Of a stretch of DNA of 64,000 nucleotides, positions 53,806-62,664 are shown piece by piece; position 1 is the first letter of the stretch; every line of letters begins with the position of its first letter. Below the pieces are notes generated by a model. It did no database searches and had not been told where the DNA came from. It saw nothing but the letters and a program-made list of their open reading frames with translations. The stretch comes from Dyadobacter koreensis (GTDB taxonomy: Bacteria; Bacteroidota; Bacteroidia; Cytophagales; Spirosomataceae): NCBI RefSeq assembly GCF_900108855.1, contig NZ_FNXY01000009.1, forward strand, positions 186,001 to 250,000, given 5' to 3'. The position numbers were made by a program, and so were the translations under genes.

Positions 53806-54486
53806 ATGGCTGCTATCGCTACTTTAGAACTTGAAAAACATCAGATTGAAATTGTTTCCAAACTGTATCTATACGGATTTGAAGCAACCGAAGATATTGG
53901 CTCTGCCATAATTGATGAAATCAATCGCATGTATAATGAACCGGAGGCATTTATTGATGTCGACGGAAAACAGATAAAAGTCATTTTCAACGTCACATAT
54001 AAGATTATTTCAACCGGCGAGGCAATGCTTAGGGCAGCGGTGAATTTAAATTTTAGAAACAATTTTATCCGGATTGAAAAAGAAAATCATATTACCCGGT
54101 CTTTTATGGGATATGGTTTGGGTGACAATGTCGGGCACTGGCTCACAACCGACAATCTGGGTACTTCCACAACCGCTGCACACGAATTTGGGCATTGTCT
54201 TGGACTGGATCATCCTGCTATTCTGGATTTCAGGGGAAGCGCTACGCCACCACCCATCATGGCGCCAAGAGGAAGCCTTGTAGATCCCCATTTTCAATGG
54301 AATCCACAGGCAATTCCCGGAGAGTTTGGTGGGACGATGAATCCGAAATATCGAAAAGTCACCAAAGAAGAAGTTCTGTTGGTCCTGAAAGATCTTTCAG
54401 TCGAAAACGACACAAAACTTTATCTTGGCCAGATTTCGAATACGCTATTTGACAAAACCGGAAGTCCAACCCGCTGGATATCGTGA
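53806..54486 (+). CDS. Metzincin-type zinc metalloprotease-like protein
   Basis: This protein of 226 residues carries the metzincin zinc site HExxHxxGxxH in TAAHEFGHCLGLDHP, followed by a candidate Met-turn, PPIMAPRG. The layout is that of M10-type (matrixin/serralysin-like) peptidases. There is no signal peptide, membrane helix or serralysin calcium-binding RTX repeat, so the protein would be cytosolic or released by another route. It ends one base before the stop of the convergent fadN-like gene. The family, substrate and secretion are not clear. Confidence 0.7.
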   Translation: MAAIATLELEKHQIEIVSKLYLYGFEATEDIGSAIIDEINRMYNEPEAFIDVDGKQIKVIFNVTYKIISTGEAMLRAAVNLNFRNNFIRIEKENHITRSFMGYGLGDNVGHWLTTDNLGTSTTAAHEFGHCLGLDHPAILDFRGSATPPPIMAPRGSLVDPHFQWNPQAIPGEFGGTMNPKYRKVTKEEVLLVLKDLSVENDTKLYLGQISNTLFDKTGSPTRWIS

Positions 54487-54487
54487 A

Positions 54488-56893
54488 TTAATTTCTTGGC
54501 GGTTTTCCTCCGTTCAGCAACCCCTGCATTCTTTCAAGTGTTTTCTTTTCTCCACAAAGAGATAAGAAAGCTTCCCTTTCAAGATCAAGAAGGTATTGTT
54601 CCGTTACGTTTTGTGGATAACTCAAATCACCACCGTTGATAACATATGCGAGCTTGTTTGCAATTTTTGCATCGTGCTCGCTGATATAGTTTGCGATTTT
54701 CATCTGGGCAATTCCTGTCATAAACAATGCCATTCCAGCTTTCCCCTGTACTTTAATGTCATTACGCTGTTTTGGCTGCGTGTATCCATTATCAGCCAGG
54801 TCGATTGCTGCTTGTTTCGCCTCCGCGATCAGTCGGCTGCGGTTAAGCACAATCTGATCTTTTTCCTGCAAATAATTCATCGCTCTGGCATCATACGCGG
54901 AAGTCGAAACTTTTGCCTGCGCGATATTCATAAATGCTGTTTGAAGGATATTCAATTCCGTATCTCCTGCCTGGTACATATCCGAGCAGCGAAGGGCCAT
55001 CTCTTTTGTACCGCCGCCGGCAGGTATAATTCCAACTCCGAATTCAACAAGTCCGATGTAGGTTTCAGCATGGGCAACAATTTTATCCGCATGAAGATTA
55101 AGCTCACATCCTCCACCCAAAGCCAGCGAATGCGGCGCCGTCACAACCGGAATTGAAGAATACCGCGCCCGCATCATCGTCTGCTGAAACTGCGCAATCA
55201 CCATATTAATTTCATCGAATTCCTGTTCGATGGCAAACATAAACAGCATAGCAAGATTTGCACCAGCAGAGAAAGCTTCGCTCGATTCGTTACCAATCAC
55301 AAGTCCTCGATAATCTTTTTCAGCAAGACTGATACCTTTCTGAATTCCTTCGATTACCTCGGAACCCATAGTATTCATTTTTGATTTGAATTCGAGATTC
55401 AGGATTCCATCTCCGATATCGTACAAGTTTGCGCCTGCATTTTTCCAGACAATATTGTTAGTAAGATTGCTCAGAATAATAAAACTATCCTGGCCAGGAA
55501 TTACTTTATACGATTTTGAGGTGGTATCATAGTATAGCTTTTTCCCGTTTTCAACTTTGTAAAAAGAGCTGTTTCCCGCTTCCAGCATTTCATATACCCA
55601 GGGAGCTGGTTTTGCATTCAGCTCCTCCATGATGACAAGCATTTCTTTCACACCAACGGCGTCCCAGGTTTCAAACAAACCCAGCTGCCATCCAAATCCC
55701 GCACAGATCGCCTGATCAATTCTGAAAATTTCATCCGAGATTTCAGGTATACGGAAAGTCGCGTATCTGAAGCATTCAGAAAAAGTTTTTCTATAAAATT
55801 CCCCTGCCTTATCTTTTCCTGCCAGAAGCACACTGAAACGTTTTGCAACATCACCTATCGCTTTTGTTCCTTCGAGAGTTGCAAATTTTACTTTTTCCGA
55901 TGGCTTGTATTCCAGCGTTTCAAAATCAAGCGCAAGAATTACGGATTTGCCTTTTTCATCTTTTATTTTCTTATAAAATCCCTGTCCCGTTTTATCACCC
56001 AGCCATTTATTATCATATAATTTCTGCATTATAACCGGCAACTTGAAAGCGTCGCGCGACTCGTCCGTGGCTTCTCCGGAGGCATATAAGTTATTTGCAA
56101 CGTGAACTGTAGTATCCAACCCAACGACATCGGACAAACGATAGGTACCCGATTTGGGTCGTCCTACAACCGGGCCGGTCAACTTATCTGCCTCGTCCAC
56201 TGTCAGGCCCATTTCTTCGACGGTACGAATAGTCTGGATCAAAGCAAAAATCCCCAGTCTGTTTGCTATAAAACCGGGAGTATCTTTACAAAGCACGGTA
56301 GTTTTACCTAAAAATAAATCACCGTAATGCATCAGAAAATCAACGATGGATTTGTCTGTTTCTGGTGTAGGGATGATTTCCAGCAACCGCAAATAACGCG
56401 GAGGATTGAAAAAGTGTGTTCCGCAAAAATGCTTTTTAAAATCTTCACTGCGCCCTTCCGCCATCAGGTGAATCGGAATCCCGGACGTATTGGAAGTGAT
56501 CAGCGTTCCGGGTTTCCGAAGCGCATCCACTTTTTCATATAAACTCTTTTTTATATCAAGCCGCTCAACAACCACTTCAATAACCCAGTCATAATCTTTA
56601 ATATCTTTCAGGTTATCTTCAAAGTTCCCAAGCTTGATGCGCGACGCAAAAGCCGGGCTGTATAATGCTGCAGGAGTTGCTTTTAAAGTTTGCTGGAAAG
56701 ATTCGTTCACAATCCGGTTACGAACTGCGGGATGGTCAATCGTTAATCCTTTTCCTTTTTCTGCATCGCTGGCTTCTTTTGGAACTATGTCTAGAAGCAA
56801 CACTTCTACGCCAATATTGGCAAAATGGCACGCAATGCGCGATCCCATGATACCAGAGCCTAAAACGGCTACTTTACGAATAGAACGATTCAT
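54488..56893 (-). CDS. fadN: Bifunctional 3-hydroxyacyl-CoA dehydrogenase/enoyl-CoA hydratase
   Basis: This protein of 801 residues combines two beta-oxidation steps. The N-terminal dehydrogenase (about 1-400) has GSGIMGSRIACHF (NAD site), NTSGIPIHLMAEG and HFCGTHFFNPPRYLRLLEIIP. The C-terminal hydratase/isomerase (about 500-800) has ALGGGCELNLHADKIVAHAETYIGLVEFGVGIIPAGGGTKEM. The dehydrogenase-first order is that of B. subtilis FadN, unlike E. coli FadB. The marR gene is 66 bases upstream on the same strand, with a fad operator before it. It completes the set with the thiolase and acyl-CoA dehydrogenase. Confidence 0.93.
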   Translation of the reverse strand: MNRSIRKVAVLGSGIMGSRIACHFANIGVEVLLLDIVPKEASDAEKGKGLTIDHPAVRNRIVNESFQQTLKATPAALYSPAFASRIKLGNFEDNLKDIKDYDWVIEVVVERLDIKKSLYEKVDALRKPGTLITSNTSGIPIHLMAEGRSEDFKKHFCGTHFFNPPRYLRLLEIIPTPETDKSIVDFLMHYGDLFLGKTTVLCKDTPGFIANRLGIFALIQTIRTVEEMGLTVDEADKLTGPVVGRPKSGTYRLSDVVGLDTTVHVANNLYASGEATDESRDAFKLPVIMQKLYDNKWLGDKTGQGFYKKIKDEKGKSVILALDFETLEYKPSEKVKFATLEGTKAIGDVAKRFSVLLAGKDKAGEFYRKTFSECFRYATFRIPEISDEIFRIDQAICAGFGWQLGLFETWDAVGVKEMLVIMEELNAKPAPWVYEMLEAGNSSFYKVENGKKLYYDTTSKSYKVIPGQDSFIILSNLTNNIVWKNAGANLYDIGDGILNLEFKSKMNTMGSEVIEGIQKGISLAEKDYRGLVIGNESSEAFSAGANLAMLFMFAIEQEFDEINMVIAQFQQTMMRARYSSIPVVTAPHSLALGGGCELNLHADKIVAHAETYIGLVEFGVGIIPAGGGTKEMALRCSDMYQAGDTELNILQTAFMNIAQAKVSTSAYDARAMNYLQEKDQIVLNRSRLIAEAKQAAIDLADNGYTQPKQRNDIKVQGKAGMALFMTGIAQMKIANYISEHDAKIANKLAYVINGGDLSYPQNVTEQYLLDLEREAFLSLCGEKKTLERMQGLLNGGKPPRN

Positions 56894-56959
56894 TATTTAT
56901 TAAGGTTTAGCTGTTGACTATTAGCTTTTTGCACATTGACCAAACGAATAGTCAGGGAT

Positions 56960-57424
56960 TTAAAATTCTTCTGTTATTTCTCCGGCTTTAAGTTTCTGGT
57001 TTTCTTCCTCAACCAGCCGGTTTATATCTTTAATTACATCAAAAAACACTACCAGTTTCTCCAGGGGAATTTTGTCGCGGATCATCGTATTGAACGACAA
57101 AACACCTTCCCTTGAAAGTTCTCTTTTTTCCTTGCCAAGATCAGTCAGCACGATTCTCACAAACCGTTTGTCACTGTCGTCAACTTCACGCCGGATCAGT
57201 CCTTTTTCTTCGAGATTTTTAAGCATACGGACCAGACTTCTGGGTTCCATACCCAGCAAAGGCGCTATTTTTGTCGCCGGTGTGCCGTGCTCCATATCGA
57301 TATTCAGCAGCACATAACCGACCGCCATTGTGGTATCAAAACGGGCAGCATAAGCATTATACATTCTCGAAATAGAATGCCACGCCCACTTAATCTGAAA
57401 ATCTATCGTCTTTTCCTTGCGCAT
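56960..57424 (-). CDS. MarR-family regulator of fatty-acid oxidation (probable)
   Basis: This is a dimeric winged-helix regulator of 154 residues. The DNA-binding part reads ATKIAPLLGMEPRSLVRMLKNLEEKGLIRREVDDSDKRFVRIVLTDLG. I choose the ATG at 57424, preceded by GAGAAAAAG; an in-frame ATG at 57493 would begin inside the fad operator. It is the first gene of a unit with fadN, and the operator covers its own promoter, so autoregulation is likely. The same operator occurs at the thiolase and acyl-CoA dehydrogenase genes. MarR proteins commonly release DNA on binding a small ligand; an acyl-CoA is a reasonable guess. Confidence 0.85.
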   Translation of the reverse strand: MRKEKTIDFQIKWAWHSISRMYNAYAARFDTTMAVGYVLLNIDMEHGTPATKIAPLLGMEPRSLVRMLKNLEEKGLIRREVDDSDKRFVRIVLTDLGKEKRELSREGVLSFNTMIRDKIPLEKLVVFFDVIKDINRLVEEENQKLKAGEITEEF

Positions 57425-57461
57425 CTTTTTCTCTTGGTAGGGTGTCAGTGATGTCTGTTTA

Positions 57462-57493
57462 CAAATGTAACAAATCAAATTAATATTATGCAA
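57462..57493 (-). promoter_or_regulatory. Promoter of the marR-fadN unit
   Basis: On the minus strand TTG at 57493-57491 is in the centre of the operator. A 21-base spacer leads to an exact TACATTTG (57469-57462). Transcription would start near 57455, about 30 bases before the ATG. Confidence 0.75.
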
Positions 57494-57501
57494 GCATACT
57501 A
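57484..57501. promoter_or_regulatory. Palindromic operator upstream of marR-fadN (fad box 4)
   Basis: TATTATGC-AA-GCATACTA has one mismatch to a perfect palindrome. It overlaps the -33 element of the promoter at 57462-57493. It matches boxes at the thiolase and acyl-CoA dehydrogenase genes. Confidence 0.78.
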
Positions 57502-57513
57502 ATTTTGTTACAT

Positions 57514-57556
57514 AAAAAAACGCACCGTGCAGTTTTTATGCCAGATGCGTTTTTTC
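57514..57556 (-). terminator. Terminator of the TlpA-like lipoprotein gene
   Basis: AAAAAACGCA pairs with TGCGTTTTTT around a 21-base loop; on the minus strand it ends in a run of T residues. It also shields the marR promoter from read-through. Confidence 0.65.
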
Positions 57557-57559
57557 TGT

Positions 57560-58813
57560 TTACTTTTCGCTGATCAGTTTATCCATAAGCTGGTTGAAAT
57601 CAGCAACGAATTCGTCATAATATTTACCCGTTCCCGGACCAGAAAACCCGGTATGGATTTCCCTGACTTTCCCTTTTTTATCAATAAAAATGGTTGTCGG
57701 ATAAGACATTACCTTGTTTAACATGGGCAACGCTTTGGCCGTGGCTTCATTTGTATTCGTTCCGGCAAGCAAAACCGGGTACTCAATTCCAAACCGGCTT
57801 ACCATTCTTTTCAGCTTGGGAGCCGATACGGCCAAATCATCTGAATGCTCAAATGCAAGTCCAACGATTTCAACCCCTCTTTCTTTATTTTTCTTATACC
57901 AGGGAGCCAAAAAATTGGTTTCGTCCATACAGTTCGGGCACCATGAGCCCATGATTTGAATTATAACGGGCTTATCCTTAAAACGGGGATCTTTCAATGA
58001 AAGTGGCTTTCCATCAGCATCAGGAAATGTAAAATCAACCGTTTCCGAACCCGGCTTCATGTAAGTCAATTTTGTTGCGTCAGGAAGTTTTGCGTTTTCA
58101 TTTAATATTGAAGTAAATGTTTTATAACCTTTAATTCCTGACCACATCGCTCCTTTTAAAACACCATCTTTCAAAATCGCCGCTTTAATCAGATAAGCAT
58201 TTGAACCATCGAAAGTTGATAAATATAAGCTGTCGCCCTTCACGTTCCCGGACAAATAACGATAGTCGCCCGTTGGTGTTAAAAACGAACCTTCAACAGT
58301 GCTACCTTTTTGAGTAAAACTTCCGACCGCTTCAGTAGAATCCTTGGTTACTTCATTTTTAAATATCGTGGCGTATTTTCCCGTTACATTTTTCACACCT
58401 TCAACAGCTTCTTCTTTGAAGAAACGATAATTTGCCCCAAAAGTAGCATTAAACGGAAGTGAGCCCGTTATCTTTTCGCCATCCAGCCTTTTATATACAC
58501 CTGTCAATTTATCCCCATCCACAGCCGCTGTTATTTCAGAATCGAAAAGCTGCATTGGAATGTGTAATGAATCTTTATTAAAGTAAGCCGTATCCATTTT
58601 CAGACGCTCACCTGCATTTACAGAATAAACTGTATAAGTCTTACCATCAGGATTTTTGGCAATATCCAGAATCACCGGAAGAGTCTGTCCGTCTCTGGTC
58701 AGCGTAGCGCGCCAGGTTCCGGGTTTCAGGCTCTTATCGGATGAAGATTGGCAGCTCAAAAAGCCAACTGTGGTAAATAATGCAATTATTAATTTTATTG
58801 CTCTCATATTCAA
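57560..58813 (-). CDS. TlpA-like thioredoxin-fold lipoprotein
   Basis: This is an envelope lipoprotein of 417 residues. The lipobox is FLSC. A middle beta-rich domain of about 240 residues (GTWRATLTRDGQTLPVILDI..., SFTQKGSTVEGSFLTPTGDYRYLSGN) precedes a C-terminal thioredoxin fold with PVIIQIMGSWCPNCMDETNFLAPWY; the redox motif is CPNC. The cis-Pro is in SYPTTIFIDKKGK. This is the architecture of TlpA-type disulfide reductases of Bacteroidota. The substrate is unknown. An alternative start lies two codons in, at 58807. It is transcribed towards marR but separated by a terminator. Confidence 0.85.
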   Translation of the reverse strand: MNMRAIKLIIALFTTVGFLSCQSSSDKSLKPGTWRATLTRDGQTLPVILDIAKNPDGKTYTVYSVNAGERLKMDTAYFNKDSLHIPMQLFDSEITAAVDGDKLTGVYKRLDGEKITGSLPFNATFGANYRFFKEEAVEGVKNVTGKYATIFKNEVTKDSTEAVGSFTQKGSTVEGSFLTPTGDYRYLSGNVKGDSLYLSTFDGSNAYLIKAAILKDGVLKGAMWSGIKGYKTFTSILNENAKLPDATKLTYMKPGSETVDFTFPDADGKPLSLKDPRFKDKPVIIQIMGSWCPNCMDETNFLAPWYKKNKERGVEIVGLAFEHSDDLAVSAPKLKRMVSRFGIEYPVLLAGTNTNEATAKALPMLNKVMSYPTTIFIDKKGKVREIHTGFSGPGTGKYYDEFVADFNQLMDKLISEK

Positions 58814-58890
58814 TTTATTGATATAAAATTACAGGTGTCTCAAAAAAATTAAATCCCTACCGAAGCGCAATTCGTACCATTGAAAATTGC

Positions 58891-58898
58891 TAAGTTTG
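58891..58898 (+). promoter_or_regulatory. Possible -7 box for the cell-wall cluster
   Basis: An exact TAAGTTTG lies 49 bases before the rsmH ATG. The -33 region has no good TTG at the usual distance, so support is limited. Confidence 0.35.
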
Positions 58899-58947
58899 TA
58901 ACGGCCTGATGGCAAGAAATAGTTCCTATCTACGTTGCTTTTAATAA

Positions 58948-59868
58948 ATGGATCTTCCAAGTACATATCATGAACCTGTAATGCTGTCCGAATGTCTGGA
59001 CGGCCTGAATATCCGCCCTGATGGCATCTATGTAGATGTTACGTTTGGCGGAGGAGGACATTCACGGGCGATTTTAGAAAAATTAACAACCGGGCGGCTT
59101 TTGGTCTTTGACCAGGATCCAGATGCCGTCGCCAATGCGGACCAGTGGAAAGACGATCCCAGATTTACTTTTATAGCAGCTAATTTCAGACATATAAAAA
59201 GATATCTAAAACTGCATAAGGCAGAAAAAGTGGATGGAATCCTGGCAGATCTTGGTGTTTCGTCACATCAGATCAATACGCCTGAACGTGGTTTTTCAAC
59301 TCGTTTCCAGGCTGATCTTGATATGCGCATGAATCCGAATAATGAAAAAACAGCCCGTGAAGTACTTAATGTACGTTCCGCGACTGAACTTCAATCTATT
59401 TTAGGTCGATATGGCGAGGTGACGAACGCGCGCACAGCGGCAGAGGCGATTTTTTCTGCAAGACATAATTCGCCGATTGAAACGGTTAATGATCTGAAAG
59501 GAATTTTGATGCGATACGCGCCGAAACATCGCGAGAATAAATATTTTGCACAGGTTTTTCAGGCTTTGCGTATTGAGGTCAATGATGAAATGAAGGTACT
59601 TGAAGAATTTCTGATGCAAGTCCCGGAAGTTTTAAATCCGGGTGGAAGACTGGTCGTTATGTCTTATCATTCATTGGAAGACAGGCCGGTGAAGAATTTT
59701 ATTCAAAAAGGAAAATTTGACGGAGAAGTTGAGAAGGATTTTTACGGTAATGAAATCAAGCCTTTAAAAAGCATTACCAGGAAACCTATTGAAGCAACTG
59801 AGGAAGAAGTCAAAAGAAATCCGAGAGCAAGAAGTGCAAAATTGAGAATTGCAGAAAAACCGGAATAA
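58948..59868 (+). CDS. rsmH: 16S rRNA (cytosine-1402-N4) methyltransferase
   Basis: RsmH (MraW) methylates C1402 of 16S rRNA in the cytosol using SAM. The protein of 306 residues begins YHEPVMLSECLDGL and has VDVTFGGGGHSRAIL (SAM site), VDGILADLGVSSHQINTPERGFS, DLDMRMNPNNEKTAREVLN, AQVFQALRIEVNDEM and VVMSYHSLEDRPVKNFI. It heads the division and wall cluster in the usual order, but no mraZ-sized gene fits in the 134-base gap upstream. A 200-base gap precedes the ftsL-like gene. Confidence 0.96.
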   Translation: MDLPSTYHEPVMLSECLDGLNIRPDGIYVDVTFGGGGHSRAILEKLTTGRLLVFDQDPDAVANADQWKDDPRFTFIAANFRHIKRYLKLHKAEKVDGILADLGVSSHQINTPERGFSTRFQADLDMRMNPNNEKTAREVLNVRSATELQSILGRYGEVTNARTAAEAIFSARHNSPIETVNDLKGILMRYAPKHRENKYFAQVFQALRIEVNDEMKVLEEFLMQVPEVLNPGGRLVVMSYHSLEDRPVKNFIQKGKFDGEVEKDFYGNEIKPLKSITRKPIEATEEEVKRNPRARSAKLRIAEKPE

Positions 59869-60068
59869 GTACGGATAAACGATAAATTGGTTATTATCAC
59901 TATTCATATAATACCGTCGTGTCGTCAGGAACAGTTAATCGCCAAACTCCGGATCCCGGGGAGGGGACATGGCAAAAAATGGTACACCCAATACTTAACA
60001 ACATAAATATTGGTTAAAAACGAAATTGTAATAAGTGATTTTTAATAACATTTTCTGTTGTAAAAAAC

Positions 60069-60479
60069 ATGGCTGAAAACAAAAGAAGACCCAAAGTAGC
60101 ACCAGAAAAACCTCCGAAGCCGCCGCGTGAATACAGCTTGTTTAACTGGCTGAACCGTTTTTTACCTCTCGATAAAATTTTCGGAGACAAAGTACCGGGA
60201 CAGGAAGAAAGGGTTCCGGTGAAGTACTTTTACTATTTCGGCTGGATCATCATCCTCTTGGTCGTTTACGAAAGAATCGGTTTTCAGTCGGAGGAGTATG
60301 TCAGAAACAGTATTAAATTAAAAAAAGAGGTAGACGATTTACGGGCAGAATATACTTCGATTCAAGCGGAGTATATGAAAAGCGGGAAGCAATCCGTCGT
60401 AATCGAAAAGGTAAAACCGGACGGACTGGAAGAAAATCTTAATCCGCCAAAAAAGATTGTACTTAAAAAAGACGAGTAA
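60069..60479 (+). CDS. FtsL-like divisome protein
   Basis: This is a single-pass membrane protein of 136 residues. The N-terminus is rich in Pro/Lys (KRRPKVAPEKPPKPPREYS). The transmembrane helix is at about 58-73 (FGWIIILLVVYERIG), and a short periplasmic coiled coil follows (NSIKLKKEVDDLRAEYTSIQAEYMK). Size, topology and position between rsmH and the transpeptidase gene match the FtsL-like proteins of Bacteroidota, which help recruit the FtsW-FtsI complex. Sequence similarity to FtsL is weak, as is usual. Confidence 0.75.
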   Translation: MAENKRRPKVAPEKPPKPPREYSLFNWLNRFLPLDKIFGDKVPGQEERVPVKYFYYFGWIIILLVVYERIGFQSEEYVRNSIKLKKEVDDLRAEYTSIQAEYMKSGKQSVVIEKVKPDGLEENLNPPKKIVLKKDE

Positions 60480-60509
60480 AATTCTATCTCTGTTTATTGA
60501 CCAGCACCC

Positions 60510-62657
60510 ATGAAAAGCGATATAGATAGCGGCCAAAATAATAAGAAAGCATTGATTACCAGGGCACGTATTGTTGCTGTGGTTTTATTTGTTTTTGCAG
60601 TAATGGTTTTTTTCAAACTTTTGCACGTCCAGTATTATGCCTCCCATAAAGGCAAAACCTGGTCGGAATATGCTGTAAAAAATGACTTAAAACTTGATAC
60701 CATCCGGGCAATGCGAGGCAGTATTTTTTCAAATGACGGAAGTTTGCTCGCTACTTCGCTGCCTTATTATTACGTAGGCTTTGATACCAAAGTGGCAGAT
60801 TCCGCATATTTCTATAATAATGTTGATCAGTTGGCCAGCCTGCTGGTAAAAAACTTCGGCGAAAACACTTTTGACGGGTATAAGAATAAATTGATCCGTT
60901 ATCGTATCAGTAAAAACAAGCGGTATCTGCGGTTAAAAAATAAGGAAATTGGATATCTTGAAAGGGAAAAAGTAAAAGAATGGCCCTTTTTCAATAAAGA
61001 AAAAAAAGGTGGAGGTGGAAAGTTTGAGATGATTTACAAACGTTACAAACCATTCAGCCCCATGGCCGACAGAACGATCGGCGGCACAGATCCCAAAAGT
61101 GGACGAGGATATATCGGTGTTGAAGCCAGTTTTGACAAAGATCTTGAAGGCAAAGAAGGCGTCAATCTCGTAGAGCAAGTCGAAGGAGGGATCAAGATTC
61201 CGGTAGGTGACGCACTTAATATTCAGCCGGAAACCGGTAAAGATATTTACACAACCCTGGATATGAACTTCCAGGATATGGCCGAAATTGCGTTGCGCAG
61301 AAAACTTACAGAAGCAAACGCGGAATTTGGCTGTGTTGTTATTATGGAAGTAGCGACCGGAGAAATCAGGGCAATGGCGAATCTTACCAAACGGGCGGAT
61401 AATAAATACGAAGAAGTTTTTAACTACGCTCTGGCAGGAAGCACCGACCCCGGCTCAACTTTCAAGCTTCCAACGATGATGGCACTTTTGGAAGAGACGA
61501 AAATGAATCCAAATCAGGTGACTGTGAACACAGGGACGGGTTCTGTTCGTTTTCGCGGACTATCGATTAACGACTCCAAACGAGGTGGACACGGCGTATT
61601 AACTGCTGCGCAGGTTTTCGAAAAATCGTCTAATATTGGTGTTCATCTCCTTATGCAGCGTTATTTTTTCTCGAAGCCTGACACTTATCTTAATTATCTG
61701 AAACAGTTTCATGTTACAGAGTCGACCGGGATCCATATGAAGGGTGAAAATCCTCCTTATATTAAAGACCGGTCTTCAAAGCAATGGAATAATTATTCAC
61801 TGACATTCATGTCGTATGGTTATGAAATGCGGATGACGCCTCTCCAAACACTTGCGCTGTATAATGCGGTCGCAAATGACGGCTATTGGGTTCGTCCGAT
61901 GGTGGTTAAGGAAGTTCGGAGTGCTGAAAAAGTCGAAGATAGAATTCCTCCTTACGTCTCCGAAAAGCCGATTTGCTCACCTGAAACTTTACGAAAAATA
62001 AAGGCCATGCTGGAAGGCGTTGTAGAACATGGCTCAGCGAGAAATATCAGAACAGATCTGTATAAAATTGCCGGTAAAACGGGAACTGCTCAAAAATTGA
62101 TCAATGGAATCCATACCGCAGGCAAATATTATACTTCATTTGCAGGTTATTTCCCCGCCAATAAGCCGAAATACAGTTGTATTGTAATCATTGACACACC
62201 TCGCGGAGCGAAAGAGAATTATCAGCTTTATGCGGGCAGTGTGGCAGCTCCTGTTTTCAAGGAAGTTGCGGACCGGATTTATGCATATGATGTCAGTATT
62301 CAAAAAATGGCAAAAGACACGACCCACGGAGAAGAAAAACAAGTAAAGTGGGCTGGCAGAACCTCTGATTTAAAGGTGATCAGCAAATATTTAAATTTAA
62401 CACCGGTAACGGAAGAAGAGACCGAATATTTGTCAGGATCTATTGTCGCAAAGGGAAAAACAAACTGGAAACCCCGCAGTATCCAGACAAAGGATGTTCC
62501 TGATCTGCAGGGAATGCCGATGCGCGATGCTTTGTTTATTCTTGAAAATAAAGGTTTCAAAGTTACATTTAAAGGTTCGGGCAAAGTTGTAGATCAATCA
62601 CTTCCTCCCGGAACAAATAAGAGCGGACTCAAAACGATCCTGTTAACATTACAGTAA
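60510..62657 (+). CDS. ftsI: Division-type penicillin-binding protein with PASTA domain
   Basis: This membrane-anchored peptidoglycan transpeptidase of 715 residues cross-links septal wall. A short cytosolic tail precedes the helix at about 20-36 (IVAVVLFVFAVMVFF). The pedestal domain follows, with MRGSIFSNDGSLLA. The transpeptidase has the active serine S316 in PGSTFKL, an SxN motif in KSSNIG and KTGTAQK. A C-terminal PASTA domain (about 655-712) reads VPDLQGMPMRDALFILENKGFKVTF. It lies 30 bases after the ftsL-like gene and 7 before murE, in the conserved cell-wall operon. The name follows from position and class. Confidence 0.92.
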   Translation: MKSDIDSGQNNKKALITRARIVAVVLFVFAVMVFFKLLHVQYYASHKGKTWSEYAVKNDLKLDTIRAMRGSIFSNDGSLLATSLPYYYVGFDTKVADSAYFYNNVDQLASLLVKNFGENTFDGYKNKLIRYRISKNKRYLRLKNKEIGYLEREKVKEWPFFNKEKKGGGGKFEMIYKRYKPFSPMADRTIGGTDPKSGRGYIGVEASFDKDLEGKEGVNLVEQVEGGIKIPVGDALNIQPETGKDIYTTLDMNFQDMAEIALRRKLTEANAEFGCVVIMEVATGEIRAMANLTKRADNKYEEVFNYALAGSTDPGSTFKLPTMMALLEETKMNPNQVTVNTGTGSVRFRGLSINDSKRGGHGVLTAAQVFEKSSNIGVHLLMQRYFFSKPDTYLNYLKQFHVTESTGIHMKGENPPYIKDRSSKQWNNYSLTFMSYGYEMRMTPLQTLALYNAVANDGYWVRPMVVKEVRSAEKVEDRIPPYVSEKPICSPETLRKIKAMLEGVVEHGSARNIRTDLYKIAGKTGTAQKLINGIHTAGKYYTSFAGYFPANKPKYSCIVIIDTPRGAKENYQLYAGSVAAPVFKEVADRIYAYDVSIQKMAKDTTHGEEKQVKWAGRTSDLKVISKYLNLTPVTEEETEYLSGSIVAKGKTNWKPRSIQTKDVPDLQGMPMRDALFILENKGFKVTFKGSGKVVDQSLPPGTNKSGLKTILLTLQ

Positions 62658-62664
62658 TCCATTC

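Noticed and set aside
57425..57493. An upstream start for marR that adds 23 residues
   Set aside because: It would begin inside the fad operator and run through the -7 box; the ATG at 57424 gives a normal MarR N-terminus.
59945..59970. A GGATCCCGGG stretch that looks like a cloning polylinker before the ftsL-like gene
   Set aside because: Only two overlapping sites are present and the flanks are ordinary chromosomal sequence, so coincidence is the simplest reading.
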